From positions 1-64,000 of the forward strand of contig JAATEV010000039.1 in the NCBI GenBank assembly GCA_015655585.1: 64,000 nt of DNA, read 5' to 3'. Shown in pieces: positions 45,257 to 53,451 of this stretch (positions within the stretch are counted from its first letter, which is position 1; the number at the start of each line of letters is the position of its first letter). Under the pieces are notes generated by a model that did not search any database, was not told the origin of the DNA, and was given only the letters and a program-made list of their open reading frames with translations. The DNA comes from Terriglobales bacterium (GTDB lineage Bacteria; Acidobacteriota; Terriglobia; Terriglobales; Acidobacteriaceae). Position numbers and translations under genes: made by a program.

Positions 45257-47470
45257 TTAGAACACCCGTCCCAGTCCAATAAACCACTTCCGGTGCCCAC
45301 TGTCTCCAATGCTGCCTCCGCCATAGATCGCTCCAAACAGCGTCTTAGCCACAAACCCGCCCGAGACATCGTTCGGCAGCGTAGGCGTCCCCGAAGCTCC
45401 GCCCCACACGTTCCCGATCTCATAAAATATCGTCGCATACACCGCGCCGCCGACCACCGGATTCAGCCGCGTCAGTCGATACAGCACTCCCGGCTGAAAC
45501 AGAAAATAATCCGTTCCCAGCAGCTCGTTGCGGTCATACGCGCTCAACCTCAGCGGCCCGCCCAGGCTCAGCCCGGCCAGCCCCAGGTTCGTCGCGCCAA
45601 AGCTCGTGCCTCCGCTCGCCGTGCCAAACACAATGCTCTTCTCGCTGATCTGGAAGAAGTGCGCCGTATAAGTATTCATCTGCGAAAACCCGCCGCTCTG
45701 GTTCGGCCTCTGCGTGTAGTAGCTATACTGCGACTGCACAATCGAGCCCCGCGTCGGCACCATCACATCGTCCTGCCCCAGGTATTGCAGCTTCACCGAG
45801 CTCACCCACGGCCTCAGCCCGAACTCCTGCGCCACCGGCGTCCCCACCGTCCTCTGCTCGCCGAACCACTGGTAGTCCTCTCCAATCCGCAGCTCCGTCC
45901 TCGGGTTGATCTGATACCCAAGGTCGGCCCCAAATCCGTTCTTGTACTGCGTAAACTCTTCCAGTTGTTGCCCATCGCTGAAGTACGGAACGTCCGTATG
46001 CGCATAGTAAGCGCGCGCCGCAACAAAGAACGGCTCGTCCGGCCTCAGCGGTTTATAGAGTTCGCCATTCGCCCCCGCAACTTCGCCTATATACCCCTCG
46101 GCTCGCAGCTCCGAGCCCGGCCCCACCAGTCCCAGAAATGTGGCTCGCGCCCCCAGCCCAAGCTGGATATTGTTCGAGTCGTTCGAAGAGAGCGTCGCTC
46201 CCACATTCAGAAACGGCGGCGCATACTTCTTCGCTCTCGGACGAATCAGCAGCCCCGTCTTGTCGTCCTGATCCACCAGGTTGTAGCTGATGCTCGAATA
46301 CGTCCCGATCCCCTCCAGCTTCGTGATCGAGTCGTCGATCTTCTGCGCGTCAATCGGCTTGCCGATGTATCTCGAAAACTCCCGCGTGACCTCTTCCTTC
46401 TCTCCGCCCTGCGCGCCATACACATCCAGAAACTGCGGCACCGGCACCGTAGTCCGCTTCTTCGCGTTCCGGGCCTTCACATACTCCCGCCAATCCGCAT
46501 CGTTCAGCGCATACTTCTCCAGTGCCGCCGCGTTCTGCTCGGCCACGGCAACTCCCTTGGGAATAATCTGCCTGCTCTTTTCAAAGTCGCTGGCTGTAAA
46601 TCCGCTCACATCGGCCTTCAGCAGAACGCTGGCCTTCTTCATGCTCTCCGCTTCGTTCGCCTGGACCACGATCCCCAGGTTTCTCCCCACCACCCCACCC
46701 AGCGAGTTCAAACTCTTCGGGTCGAACGGCCCCGTATCCAGATACACCGCAATAATCACCTGCGCGCCCATCTTCTGCGCCACATCCACCGGCAGGTTGT
46801 CCACCGCCCCGCCGTCGGAGAAGAAGTGTCCCGCATGTTCCACCGGAGCGAACACCCCCGGAATCGACATCGTGGCCCGCATCGCCTGCGCCAGCGATCC
46901 GTCGTGGAACACATACGCCTCACCCGTCGTCATGTCCGTAGCCACGCACCGGAACGGAATCGGCAGATCGTCAAAGTTCTTCACGTCGTAGTACGCCAGC
47001 GCCTTCCGGTCCAGCAGCATCCCCACGGCGGAACCCGAGTTCAGCCCATCCGGCAAACTCACCCCATGCTTCAGCCCCAGCTCAATCCTGTTCGGATACG
47101 CCAGCTTGTCTTCCTTGCGCCGGAAGTTCAGCGCGTCATAAGGAACAACGCCGCTCAACACGTTCGACCAGTGAATCTCATTCACAAACGTCTCGATCTC
47201 GTCTGGGCTCTGTCCCGAGGCATACAGTCCTCCCACCAGCCCGCCCATGCTCGTCCCGGCCACATAGTCCACCGGAATATGGTGCTCTTCCATCCACTCG
47301 ATCACGCCGATATGCGCAAATCCCAGCGCGCCGCCGCCCTCCAGCACCAGCCCGATTTTGGGCCGGGCCGCCTTTGTCCCGGCCTGCTGCGCTCCAGCCC
47401 CAAACCCTATCGTCTCCGCGGCTACAGCGGCAATCAGCACAACACGGCGGCAAAAAATCGTACTCAACAT
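45257..47470 (-). CDS. Patatin-like phospholipase with POTRA and C-terminal beta-barrel (type Vd/PlpD-like)
   Basis: VLEGGGALGFAHIGV, GTSMGG, DGGAVDNLPVDV; POTRA-like region; barrel ending in KWFIGLGRVF. Confidence 0.88.
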   Translation of the reverse strand: MLSTIFCRRVVLIAAVAAETIGFGAGAQQAGTKAARPKIGLVLEGGGALGFAHIGVIEWMEEHHIPVDYVAGTSMGGLVGGLYASGQSPDEIETFVNEIHWSNVLSGVVPYDALNFRRKEDKLAYPNRIELGLKHGVSLPDGLNSGSAVGMLLDRKALAYYDVKNFDDLPIPFRCVATDMTTGEAYVFHDGSLAQAMRATMSIPGVFAPVEHAGHFFSDGGAVDNLPVDVAQKMGAQVIIAVYLDTGPFDPKSLNSLGGVVGRNLGIVVQANEAESMKKASVLLKADVSGFTASDFEKSRQIIPKGVAVAEQNAAALEKYALNDADWREYVKARNAKKRTTVPVPQFLDVYGAQGGEKEEVTREFSRYIGKPIDAQKIDDSITKLEGIGTYSSISYNLVDQDDKTGLLIRPRAKKYAPPFLNVGATLSSNDSNNIQLGLGARATFLGLVGPGSELRAEGYIGEVAGANGELYKPLRPDEPFFVAARAYYAHTDVPYFSDGQQLEEFTQYKNGFGADLGYQINPRTELRIGEDYQWFGEQRTVGTPVAQEFGLRPWVSSVKLQYLGQDDVMVPTRGSIVQSQYSYYTQRPNQSGGFSQMNTYTAHFFQISEKSIVFGTASGGTSFGATNLGLAGLSLGGPLRLSAYDRNELLGTDYFLFQPGVLYRLTRLNPVVGGAVYATIFYEIGNVWGGASGTPTLPNDVSGGFVAKTLFGAIYGGGSIGDSGHRKWFIGLGRVF

Positions 47471-47773
47471 GGGAGCTCACCTTCCCCAGCGGGAAATTAC
47501 CTGAAGATTCCGGCGTCTTCCCCGTAACTACCCGGAAAAGCCGGAGATCAAGGTCGATCTTACCCCGTGCCCGCCCTCGTTCCGCTGTCTTTTCCGCCCG
47601 CAAGAACCAATGGCAACAATGCCCCCGGGAACCCCTCGCAGCATCTTTCATTTGGCGTTCATCCCCCTCGGCCATACTCGTCCCGCATAGCGCGGGGCAC
47701 ACCTTCCCCCGTTTCCCGCGTCCTATAGAAGGCTTCGCAGGGCAACGCAGGGCCGAAAGGATGAACTACCCAG

Positions 47774-48712
47774 ATGACTCCTCAGGAACAGGAAATGATC
47801 GCCGACCTCATCGACCGCGTGCAGAAGACGCAGCTCGACGAGAAAGATCCCGAAGCCGAGCAGATGCTCCAGCAGGGCTTCGCCCGCACCCCCAATGCGC
47901 TCTACATCCTCGCCCAGACCGTCCTCGTGCAGCAGTACGCCCTGGCGCAGGCCCAGTCGCAATTAGCGCAAGCCCAGTCGCAATTGGAGCAGGCCAACTC
48001 CCAAATTGAACAACTTCAGCAGCACCCCGAGCCCAAACACTCCACCAGCTTCCTGGGCAGCCTTCTAGGCCGCACGCACGACCAGCAACAGAGCGTCCCG
48101 CCCCCTCCCCCGCCGCAAAGCTACGCGCCCCCTCAGCCGCCGCCCTACACCCCTGTCCCCGCGCCCGGCTACGGATACGCACCCGCTCCCGGCGGCGTCT
48201 ACTACGACGCCCCACCCCCGCCCCGCCCCGGCGGAGGCTTCCTTCAGAACGCCATGCAGACCGCAGCCGGTGTAGCCGCCGGGACCCTCGCCGTCCAGGG
48301 CATCGAATCCCTCATGCACGGCTTCGGCCACGCCGCCGGTTACGGCAACTCCCCCGGCTTCGGAGGCTTTGGCGCAGGAGCAGGATTTGGAAATGACCGC
48401 CCCACAGAGAACATCACCAACAACTACTACAACGATGACGATCGCGGAAGCCGCGAAGACCGCGAGGAACACGGCTCGCACCAGGTCTCTTCCGCCGAGC
48501 GGGAGTTAGGCAACCAAGAAAACTACACCGGCAAAGACGACTCCAGCGACCGCAGCCAGTTCGCCGACATCGCCGATGACGACTCCAGCCTCGATGACAC
48601 AACCTCCGACGACACCAGCGACGTATTCGACAACAGCGGAAGCGACTTCGACGATAGCGGCAGTGGCCTCGACGACAACTTCAATGGAGACGACGACACT
48701 AACTTCTCCTAA
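47774..48712 (+). CDS. DUF2076-like protein with Pro/Gly-rich middle and acidic Asp/Ser tail
   Basis: MTPQEQEMIADLIDRVQKTQLDEKDPEAEQMLQQGFARTPNALYILAQTVLVQQYAL. Confidence 0.82.
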   Translation: MTPQEQEMIADLIDRVQKTQLDEKDPEAEQMLQQGFARTPNALYILAQTVLVQQYALAQAQSQLAQAQSQLEQANSQIEQLQQHPEPKHSTSFLGSLLGRTHDQQQSVPPPPPPQSYAPPQPPPYTPVPAPGYGYAPAPGGVYYDAPPPPRPGGGFLQNAMQTAAGVAAGTLAVQGIESLMHGFGHAAGYGNSPGFGGFGAGAGFGNDRPTENITNNYYNDDDRGSREDREEHGSHQVSSAERELGNQENYTGKDDSSDRSQFADIADDDSSLDDTTSDDTSDVFDNSGSDFDDSGSGLDDNFNGDDDTNFS

Positions 48713-48714
48713 AC

Positions 48715-48744
48715 AGAGAAGCGCCCCGCAAGGGGCGCTTCTCT
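48715..48744. terminator. Bidirectional terminator-like hairpin
   Basis: agagaagcgcccc-gca-aggggcgcttctct between convergent genes. Confidence 0.8.
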
Positions 48745-48764
48745 CACACCAGAAAGCCAAAAAA

Positions 48765-50429
48765 TCAGATCTCCAGAATCACCGGCATAATCAAAGGTCT
48801 CCGGCTGGTGCTCTTCTGGATATACCGTTTCAGATCATTCCGGATCTTCTCCTTGATTACGCCATAGTCCGCCTTCTCCTCGGAAGACGAGGCCTCCAGC
48901 GTCCGCTGCACCACCTGCCGCGCCTCGGCAAACATCTCACTCTCGGCAACCGCCATCCCGCGCATTACAATCTCCGGCAGACTCTCTACCAGCCCGGTCC
49001 GCTTGTTGATCGCAATAATCGGCAGCACGATTCCATCCTCGCTCAGGTGTTTGCGGTCGCGGATAACGACATCCTCAACTACGTCCGTAGAGGTCCCGCC
49101 CGAATCAATGCAGACCCGTCCCACCGTTACCTTGCCGCTCTTCGTGGCCGATCCCTTATCCAGCTCCAGAACGTCTCCGTCCTCCAGCAGAATCACCTTC
49201 TCCACCACGCCCAGCGAGCCCGCAAGCTCAGCATGGCGCTTCAGGTGCCGATAGTCCCCATGCACCGGAATAAAGAACTTCGGCCGGATCAGGTTCAGCA
49301 TCAGCCGCAGCTCTTCCTGGCTTCCGTGGCCGCTCACATGGATCAGCCCCGACTGCCCGTCGTCATGGATCACCTGGGCATCACGCCGCTCCAGGTGGTC
49401 GATCATCCGGTAAATCCCCTTCTCGTTCCCCGGAATTACCCGCGAGCTCAACAGCACCGTATCTCCCGCGTCAATGCGGGCAAACTTGTGGTTGTTCACC
49501 GCCGCCCGGCTCAACGCGCTCATCGGCTCGCCCTGCGTCCCGCTAATCATGATCACCAGCTTGTTCGCCGGCGTGTCCTTGATCTGTCCCGGGCTAATCA
49601 TCAGTCCCTGCGGCACATCCAGATACCCCAGGTCCTGCGCGATCTCGGTCGAGTTATCCAGCGACCGACCGATCACCGCAACCTTGCGCCCATGCTCGTA
49701 AGCCAGCTCCATCGCCAGACGAATCCGGTGAATCGACGAGGAGAAGCAGCTAAAGAACAGCTTCTTCTTCGTCTGCGCGAAGATCTCATCCAGCCGCGGT
49801 CTTACTGCCTTCTCGCTGGGCGTATACCCGCGACGGTCCACGTTGGTAGAGTCCTGCAGCAGCGCCAGAACGCCCTGCTTGCCCAGCTCCGCAAACGCGT
49901 GCAAGTCAAACGGACGGTTGTCCGGTGGCGAAAGATCGACCTTGAAGTCGCCCGTATGCAGCACCACGCCCACCGGAGTATGGATCGCAAGTGCCACGCA
50001 GTCCACCAGCGAGTGCGTCACTCGGATCGGCATCACCGAGAACGGCCCCAGCGTAAAACGCTTACCCGGAATCATCTCCACCAGGTCGGCGTCGTCCAGC
50101 AACTGGTGTTCTTCCAGCTTGCCTTCCACATACGCCAACGTGAACTCCGTGCCATACACCGGAACATTCAGCTCCGAAAGTATCCACGGAAGCCCGCCAA
50201 TATGGTCTTCATGTCCATGCGTCAGCAGAATTGCTCGAACCTTGTCGCGGTTCTCCGTCAGGTAGCTGATATCCGGAACAACAATATCGACACCAAGCAG
50301 CTCTTCTTCAGGGAACATCAGACCGGCATCGATGACAATAATGTCATCCTGCCAACGGAGGACCATGCAGTTCATTCCGAACTCGCCCAGCCCTCCCAGC
50401 GGAATCATCTTCAATTTATCTTGTGCCAT
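48765..50429 (-). CDS. rnj: Ribonuclease J
   Basis: IPLGGLGEFGMNCMVL, LTHGHEDHIGGLPWIL, VHGDYRHLKRHAELA. Confidence 0.95.
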   Translation of the reverse strand: MAQDKLKMIPLGGLGEFGMNCMVLRWQDDIIVIDAGLMFPEEELLGVDIVVPDISYLTENRDKVRAILLTHGHEDHIGGLPWILSELNVPVYGTEFTLAYVEGKLEEHQLLDDADLVEMIPGKRFTLGPFSVMPIRVTHSLVDCVALAIHTPVGVVLHTGDFKVDLSPPDNRPFDLHAFAELGKQGVLALLQDSTNVDRRGYTPSEKAVRPRLDEIFAQTKKKLFFSCFSSSIHRIRLAMELAYEHGRKVAVIGRSLDNSTEIAQDLGYLDVPQGLMISPGQIKDTPANKLVIMISGTQGEPMSALSRAAVNNHKFARIDAGDTVLLSSRVIPGNEKGIYRMIDHLERRDAQVIHDDGQSGLIHVSGHGSQEELRLMLNLIRPKFFIPVHGDYRHLKRHAELAGSLGVVEKVILLEDGDVLELDKGSATKSGKVTVGRVCIDSGGTSTDVVEDVVIRDRKHLSEDGIVLPIIAINKRTGLVESLPEIVMRGMAVAESEMFAEARQVVQRTLEASSSEEKADYGVIKEKIRNDLKRYIQKSTSRRPLIMPVILEI

Positions 50430-50521
50430 CAGTGCCTTAAGCTTACCACCCGCGTCGGGGTCTCTCTTTTGGCGTCAATACGGATCACCCATTGGATGAT
50501 CCGCAGTCTCCGGACGAACCA

Positions 50522-51373
50522 TCAGCGCAGCAGATCTTCCAGCGCCAGCGAAAGCTCCGTCTTCTCGTCCCGATACTTCACAATCACGGGAGCAGCTACA
50601 CTTAGCCCCCATTCCGCCCCTTTGCCCTTCGTTACCGCCCGCGAGCCCGGCACCACCACCGCGCCCTCCGGAATCACCAGCGGCATCTCCGCCGTGGCCT
50701 TGTAAATCTCGCCTTTTACGAGGTCGAACACCGGAGTTCCTCGCGTCAGCACCGTTCCCGCCGCCAGCACCGCTCGGCTCCGCACCACCGTGCCTTCGTA
50801 CACGCCCGTATTGCCGCCGATCAGGCAGTCGTCCTCAATAATCACCGGCGAAGCGTTCACCGGCTCCAGCACGCCACCCACCTGCGCCGCCGCGCTCAGG
50901 TGTACCCGCTTGCCAATCTGCGCACAGCTTCCCACCAGCGCATGAGAGTCCACCATCGTCCCCTCATCCACATACGCACCCACGTTCACATAAGCCGGAG
51001 GCATCACCACCACGCCCTGCGAAACATACGCTCCCGACCGCACACTCGACCCACCCGGAACCACGCGCACACCATCCGAAACCGCGAACCGACGAGCCGG
51101 ATACGTAGCTTTATCCACGAATCCAAGCCCGTTTTCGCTGCCCATCTCCACCATCGCACCCAGCCGAAAGCCCAGCAGAATCCCGCGTTTCACCCACGCA
51201 TTCACGCGCCATCCCAACGGCAGGGAAGCGTCCGGTTCCGCCGACCGCAGCTCTCCCCTCTCCAAAGCCCCACGCAGTTCCAGAAAAGCCGCCACCGCCT
51301 CACCATTCCCCACCGCCTCTGCACCCAGCGCAAACCAATGCTCAATCCGCTCTTCCAACGTACCTATCGCCAC
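50522..51373 (-). CDS. dapD: 2,3,4,5-tetrahydropyridine-2,6-dicarboxylate N-succinyltransferase
   Basis: Left-handed hexapeptide repeats: AYVSQGVVVMPPAYVNVGAYVDEGTMVDSHALVGSCAQIGKRVHLSAAAQVGGVLEP. Confidence 0.94.
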   Translation of the reverse strand: MAIGTLEERIEHWFALGAEAVGNGEAVAAFLELRGALERGELRSAEPDASLPLGWRVNAWVKRGILLGFRLGAMVEMGSENGLGFVDKATYPARRFAVSDGVRVVPGGSSVRSGAYVSQGVVVMPPAYVNVGAYVDEGTMVDSHALVGSCAQIGKRVHLSAAAQVGGVLEPVNASPVIIEDDCLIGGNTGVYEGTVVRSRAVLAAGTVLTRGTPVFDLVKGEIYKATAEMPLVIPEGAVVVPGSRAVTKGKGAEWGLSVAAPVIVKYRDEKTELSLALEDLLR

Positions 51374-51436
51374 AAATCCTCTTTCAAAAAGAAATAATTC
51401 TCAAAATCCAAGCCAGCGAAAGTCCCGCTGGCAAAA

Positions 51437-52357
51437 CTAAAACATGCGGAGATCCTCACCCGTAGGCGGCAACTCCACCAGCAAACCAAGCTCTCCCACC
51501 ATCCGCTCCAGCTTGCGCCGAGTAACCTCCGACACCGGAACCATAGGCAGCCGCAGCACGTCCTCGCCCTTGCCCAGTATCGCCAGCACCGCCTTCACCG
51601 GGGCCGGACTCGGCTCCCAGAAATGCGCCTGCATCAGCCGGAAGAACTGCCGGTTGATCCGCCGCGCCTCGATCCAGTCGTTCTCCAGCGCTGACCGCAC
51701 CATCCGCGACATCTGCGCCGGAATCGCATTCGAAGCCACCGAGATCAACCCCGCCCCGCCCAGCGCCAGTATCGGCAGCGCCAGTCCATCGTCGCCCGCA
51801 AATACCTTGAAGCTCCGCGGAGCCGTAGTCAGCAACTCCGTAATCTGGGCAATATTCCCGCTCGATTCCTTAATCCCGATCACATTCTTCAACTCGGCCA
51901 GCCGCAACGCCGTAGCCGGTTCCAGGTTCGCTCCCGTCCGCGAAGGAATGTTATAAAGCAGCACCGGCAAGTCGGTCGCCTCCGCAATCGCGCGGAAGTG
52001 CTGATACTGTCCCTCCTGCCCGGGCCGGTTGTAGTACGGGTTCGCTGTCAGAACGCCCGTCAGTCCTGCCACCTGCGACAGCTTCTTCACCCGCTCCACG
52101 GCCTCGTGCGTCGCATTGTGCGTGCATCCAGCAAACACCGGCACTCGTCCGGCCGCCGCGCCCACCGTTACTTCCACCACGCGCAGCCACTCCGCTTCGG
52201 TCAGCGTCGAGGCCTCGCCCGTCGTGCCGCAAGGAATCAGAAAGCCGATTCCGTTCTCAATCTGCCAATTTACCAGCGAATGCAGCGCTGCCTCATCCAC
52301 CTCGCCGCTCCGGCGAAACGGAGTGACCAGAGCCGTTCCACAACCCGTCAGTTCCAT
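51437..52357 (-). CDS. dapA: 4-hydroxy-tetrahydrodipicolinate synthase
   Basis: TALVTPFRRSGEVDEAAL, PCGTTGEASTLTEAEWLRVV, VLLYNIPSRTGANLEPAT, GIKESSGNI. Confidence 0.95.
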   Translation of the reverse strand: MELTGCGTALVTPFRRSGEVDEAALHSLVNWQIENGIGFLIPCGTTGEASTLTEAEWLRVVEVTVGAAAGRVPVFAGCTHNATHEAVERVKKLSQVAGLTGVLTANPYYNRPGQEGQYQHFRAIAEATDLPVLLYNIPSRTGANLEPATALRLAELKNVIGIKESSGNIAQITELLTTAPRSFKVFAGDDGLALPILALGGAGLISVASNAIPAQMSRMVRSALENDWIEARRINRQFFRLMQAHFWEPSPAPVKAVLAILGKGEDVLRLPMVPVSEVTRRKLERMVGELGLLVELPPTGEDLRMF

Positions 52358-52599
52358 ATAAAAAAGTTTACAGCCTAACCCGCATGTTGATCTTCCCATC
52401 TCCCGGCAATCTGCCTCCACAACAGTCGCCGATCCAACAGCTTATCTTCCCGTCAAAACGTCTTCTCGCCGTCTCGTCCCCGGCCGGGCAACGGGAAAAC
52501 TCGCTCCACGCAACCTATGGGATGTAACGCCACGGCCTGTAAGCGCTCATAGGCCGCGAATTCGAAACGCAGTCTCTAACTCCCCTCAGGAGACAAGCC

Positions 52600-53241
52600 A
52601 TGAAGAATCAGACATATCTTTCCCCCATAAAAAACGTCCTCATACCTCTAGCCTGTGCGGCCTGTCTCTCTATTCCCGCAACAGCGCAGATGAACGGAGG
52701 CGGAATGCAGCAAACCCCTCCCGTCGGACAGCAGCAGCAACAACCGGGAATGGTTCCCGGCGGCATTCCCGGCAATACCGACGACAGCCCCGGACAGATC
52801 ATGGATAAAGCCTTCGTCCGCAAGGCCCTCGAAGGCGGCATGGTCGAGGTGCAACTCGGCCAGTTGGCTCTCCAGAAGAGCAACAACGCCGACGTCAAAC
52901 AGTTCGCCCAGCAAATGATCGACGATCACACCAAACTCGGCGACGCCATGAAGCAGGTAGCCCAGCAGATGTCCGTTCCGGCTCCCGCCTCTCCCTCCAA
53001 AAAGGACAAGGCGACCATAGCGAAGCTACAGGCTCTGAACGGGGACGACTTCGACAAGGCCTACATCAAGGACATGGTGCAGGACCATCAGCAGGACGCC
53101 AAAGAGTTCAAGTCCGAAGCACAAAACACAGCCAATCCCGGCCTGAAACAGCTAACCACCCAAGGCGCGCAGATGATCGACGACCATCTGCAAATGATCG
53201 AGCAGATCGCCCAGAAGAACAATATCGTAGCCATGAGGTGA
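52600..53241 (+). CDS. DUF4142-domain secreted protein
   Basis: Signal peptide; MVEVQLGQLALQKSNNADVKQFAQQMIDDHTKLGDAMKQVAQ. Confidence 0.92.
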   Translation: MKNQTYLSPIKNVLIPLACAACLSIPATAQMNGGGMQQTPPVGQQQQQPGMVPGGIPGNTDDSPGQIMDKAFVRKALEGGMVEVQLGQLALQKSNNADVKQFAQQMIDDHTKLGDAMKQVAQQMSVPAPASPSKKDKATIAKLQALNGDDFDKAYIKDMVQDHQQDAKEFKSEAQNTANPGLKQLTTQGAQMIDDHLQMIEQIAQKNNIVAMR

Positions 53242-53304
53242 GGTCGCTGGTTTAGGCAGTATCGACCATTGCAGGCTTTCGTATTGAGGCAAGCAAGCCA
53301 ATGC

Positions 53305-53445
53305 TGCTGTTTTGAAAGGGCACGGCTTTAGCCGTGTCGCAACGGCTCATTTCTTTCGATTGTTTCTCCGTTCGCCTGCGACGAAAGGAGAAACAAATAA
53401 GGCAGGGGCTTCAGTGCCATCGTTGGCGGCACTGAAGCCCTGCCT
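53305..53445. repeat. Composite palindromic element
   Basis: aagggcacggctttagccgtg; ttgtttctcc...ggagaaacaa; ggcaggggcttcagtgcc...ggcactgaagccctgcc. Confidence 0.85.
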
Positions 53446-53451
53446 CCATCC

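Noticed and set aside
45293-47527. 744-aa + strand ORF
   Set aside because: Arg/Pro/His-rich shadow ORF antisense to the patatin gene, whose frame has clear catalytic motifs.
48576-50705. 709-aa + strand ORF
   Set aside because: Antisense to RNase J; no recognisable domain, typical GC-rich shadow frame.
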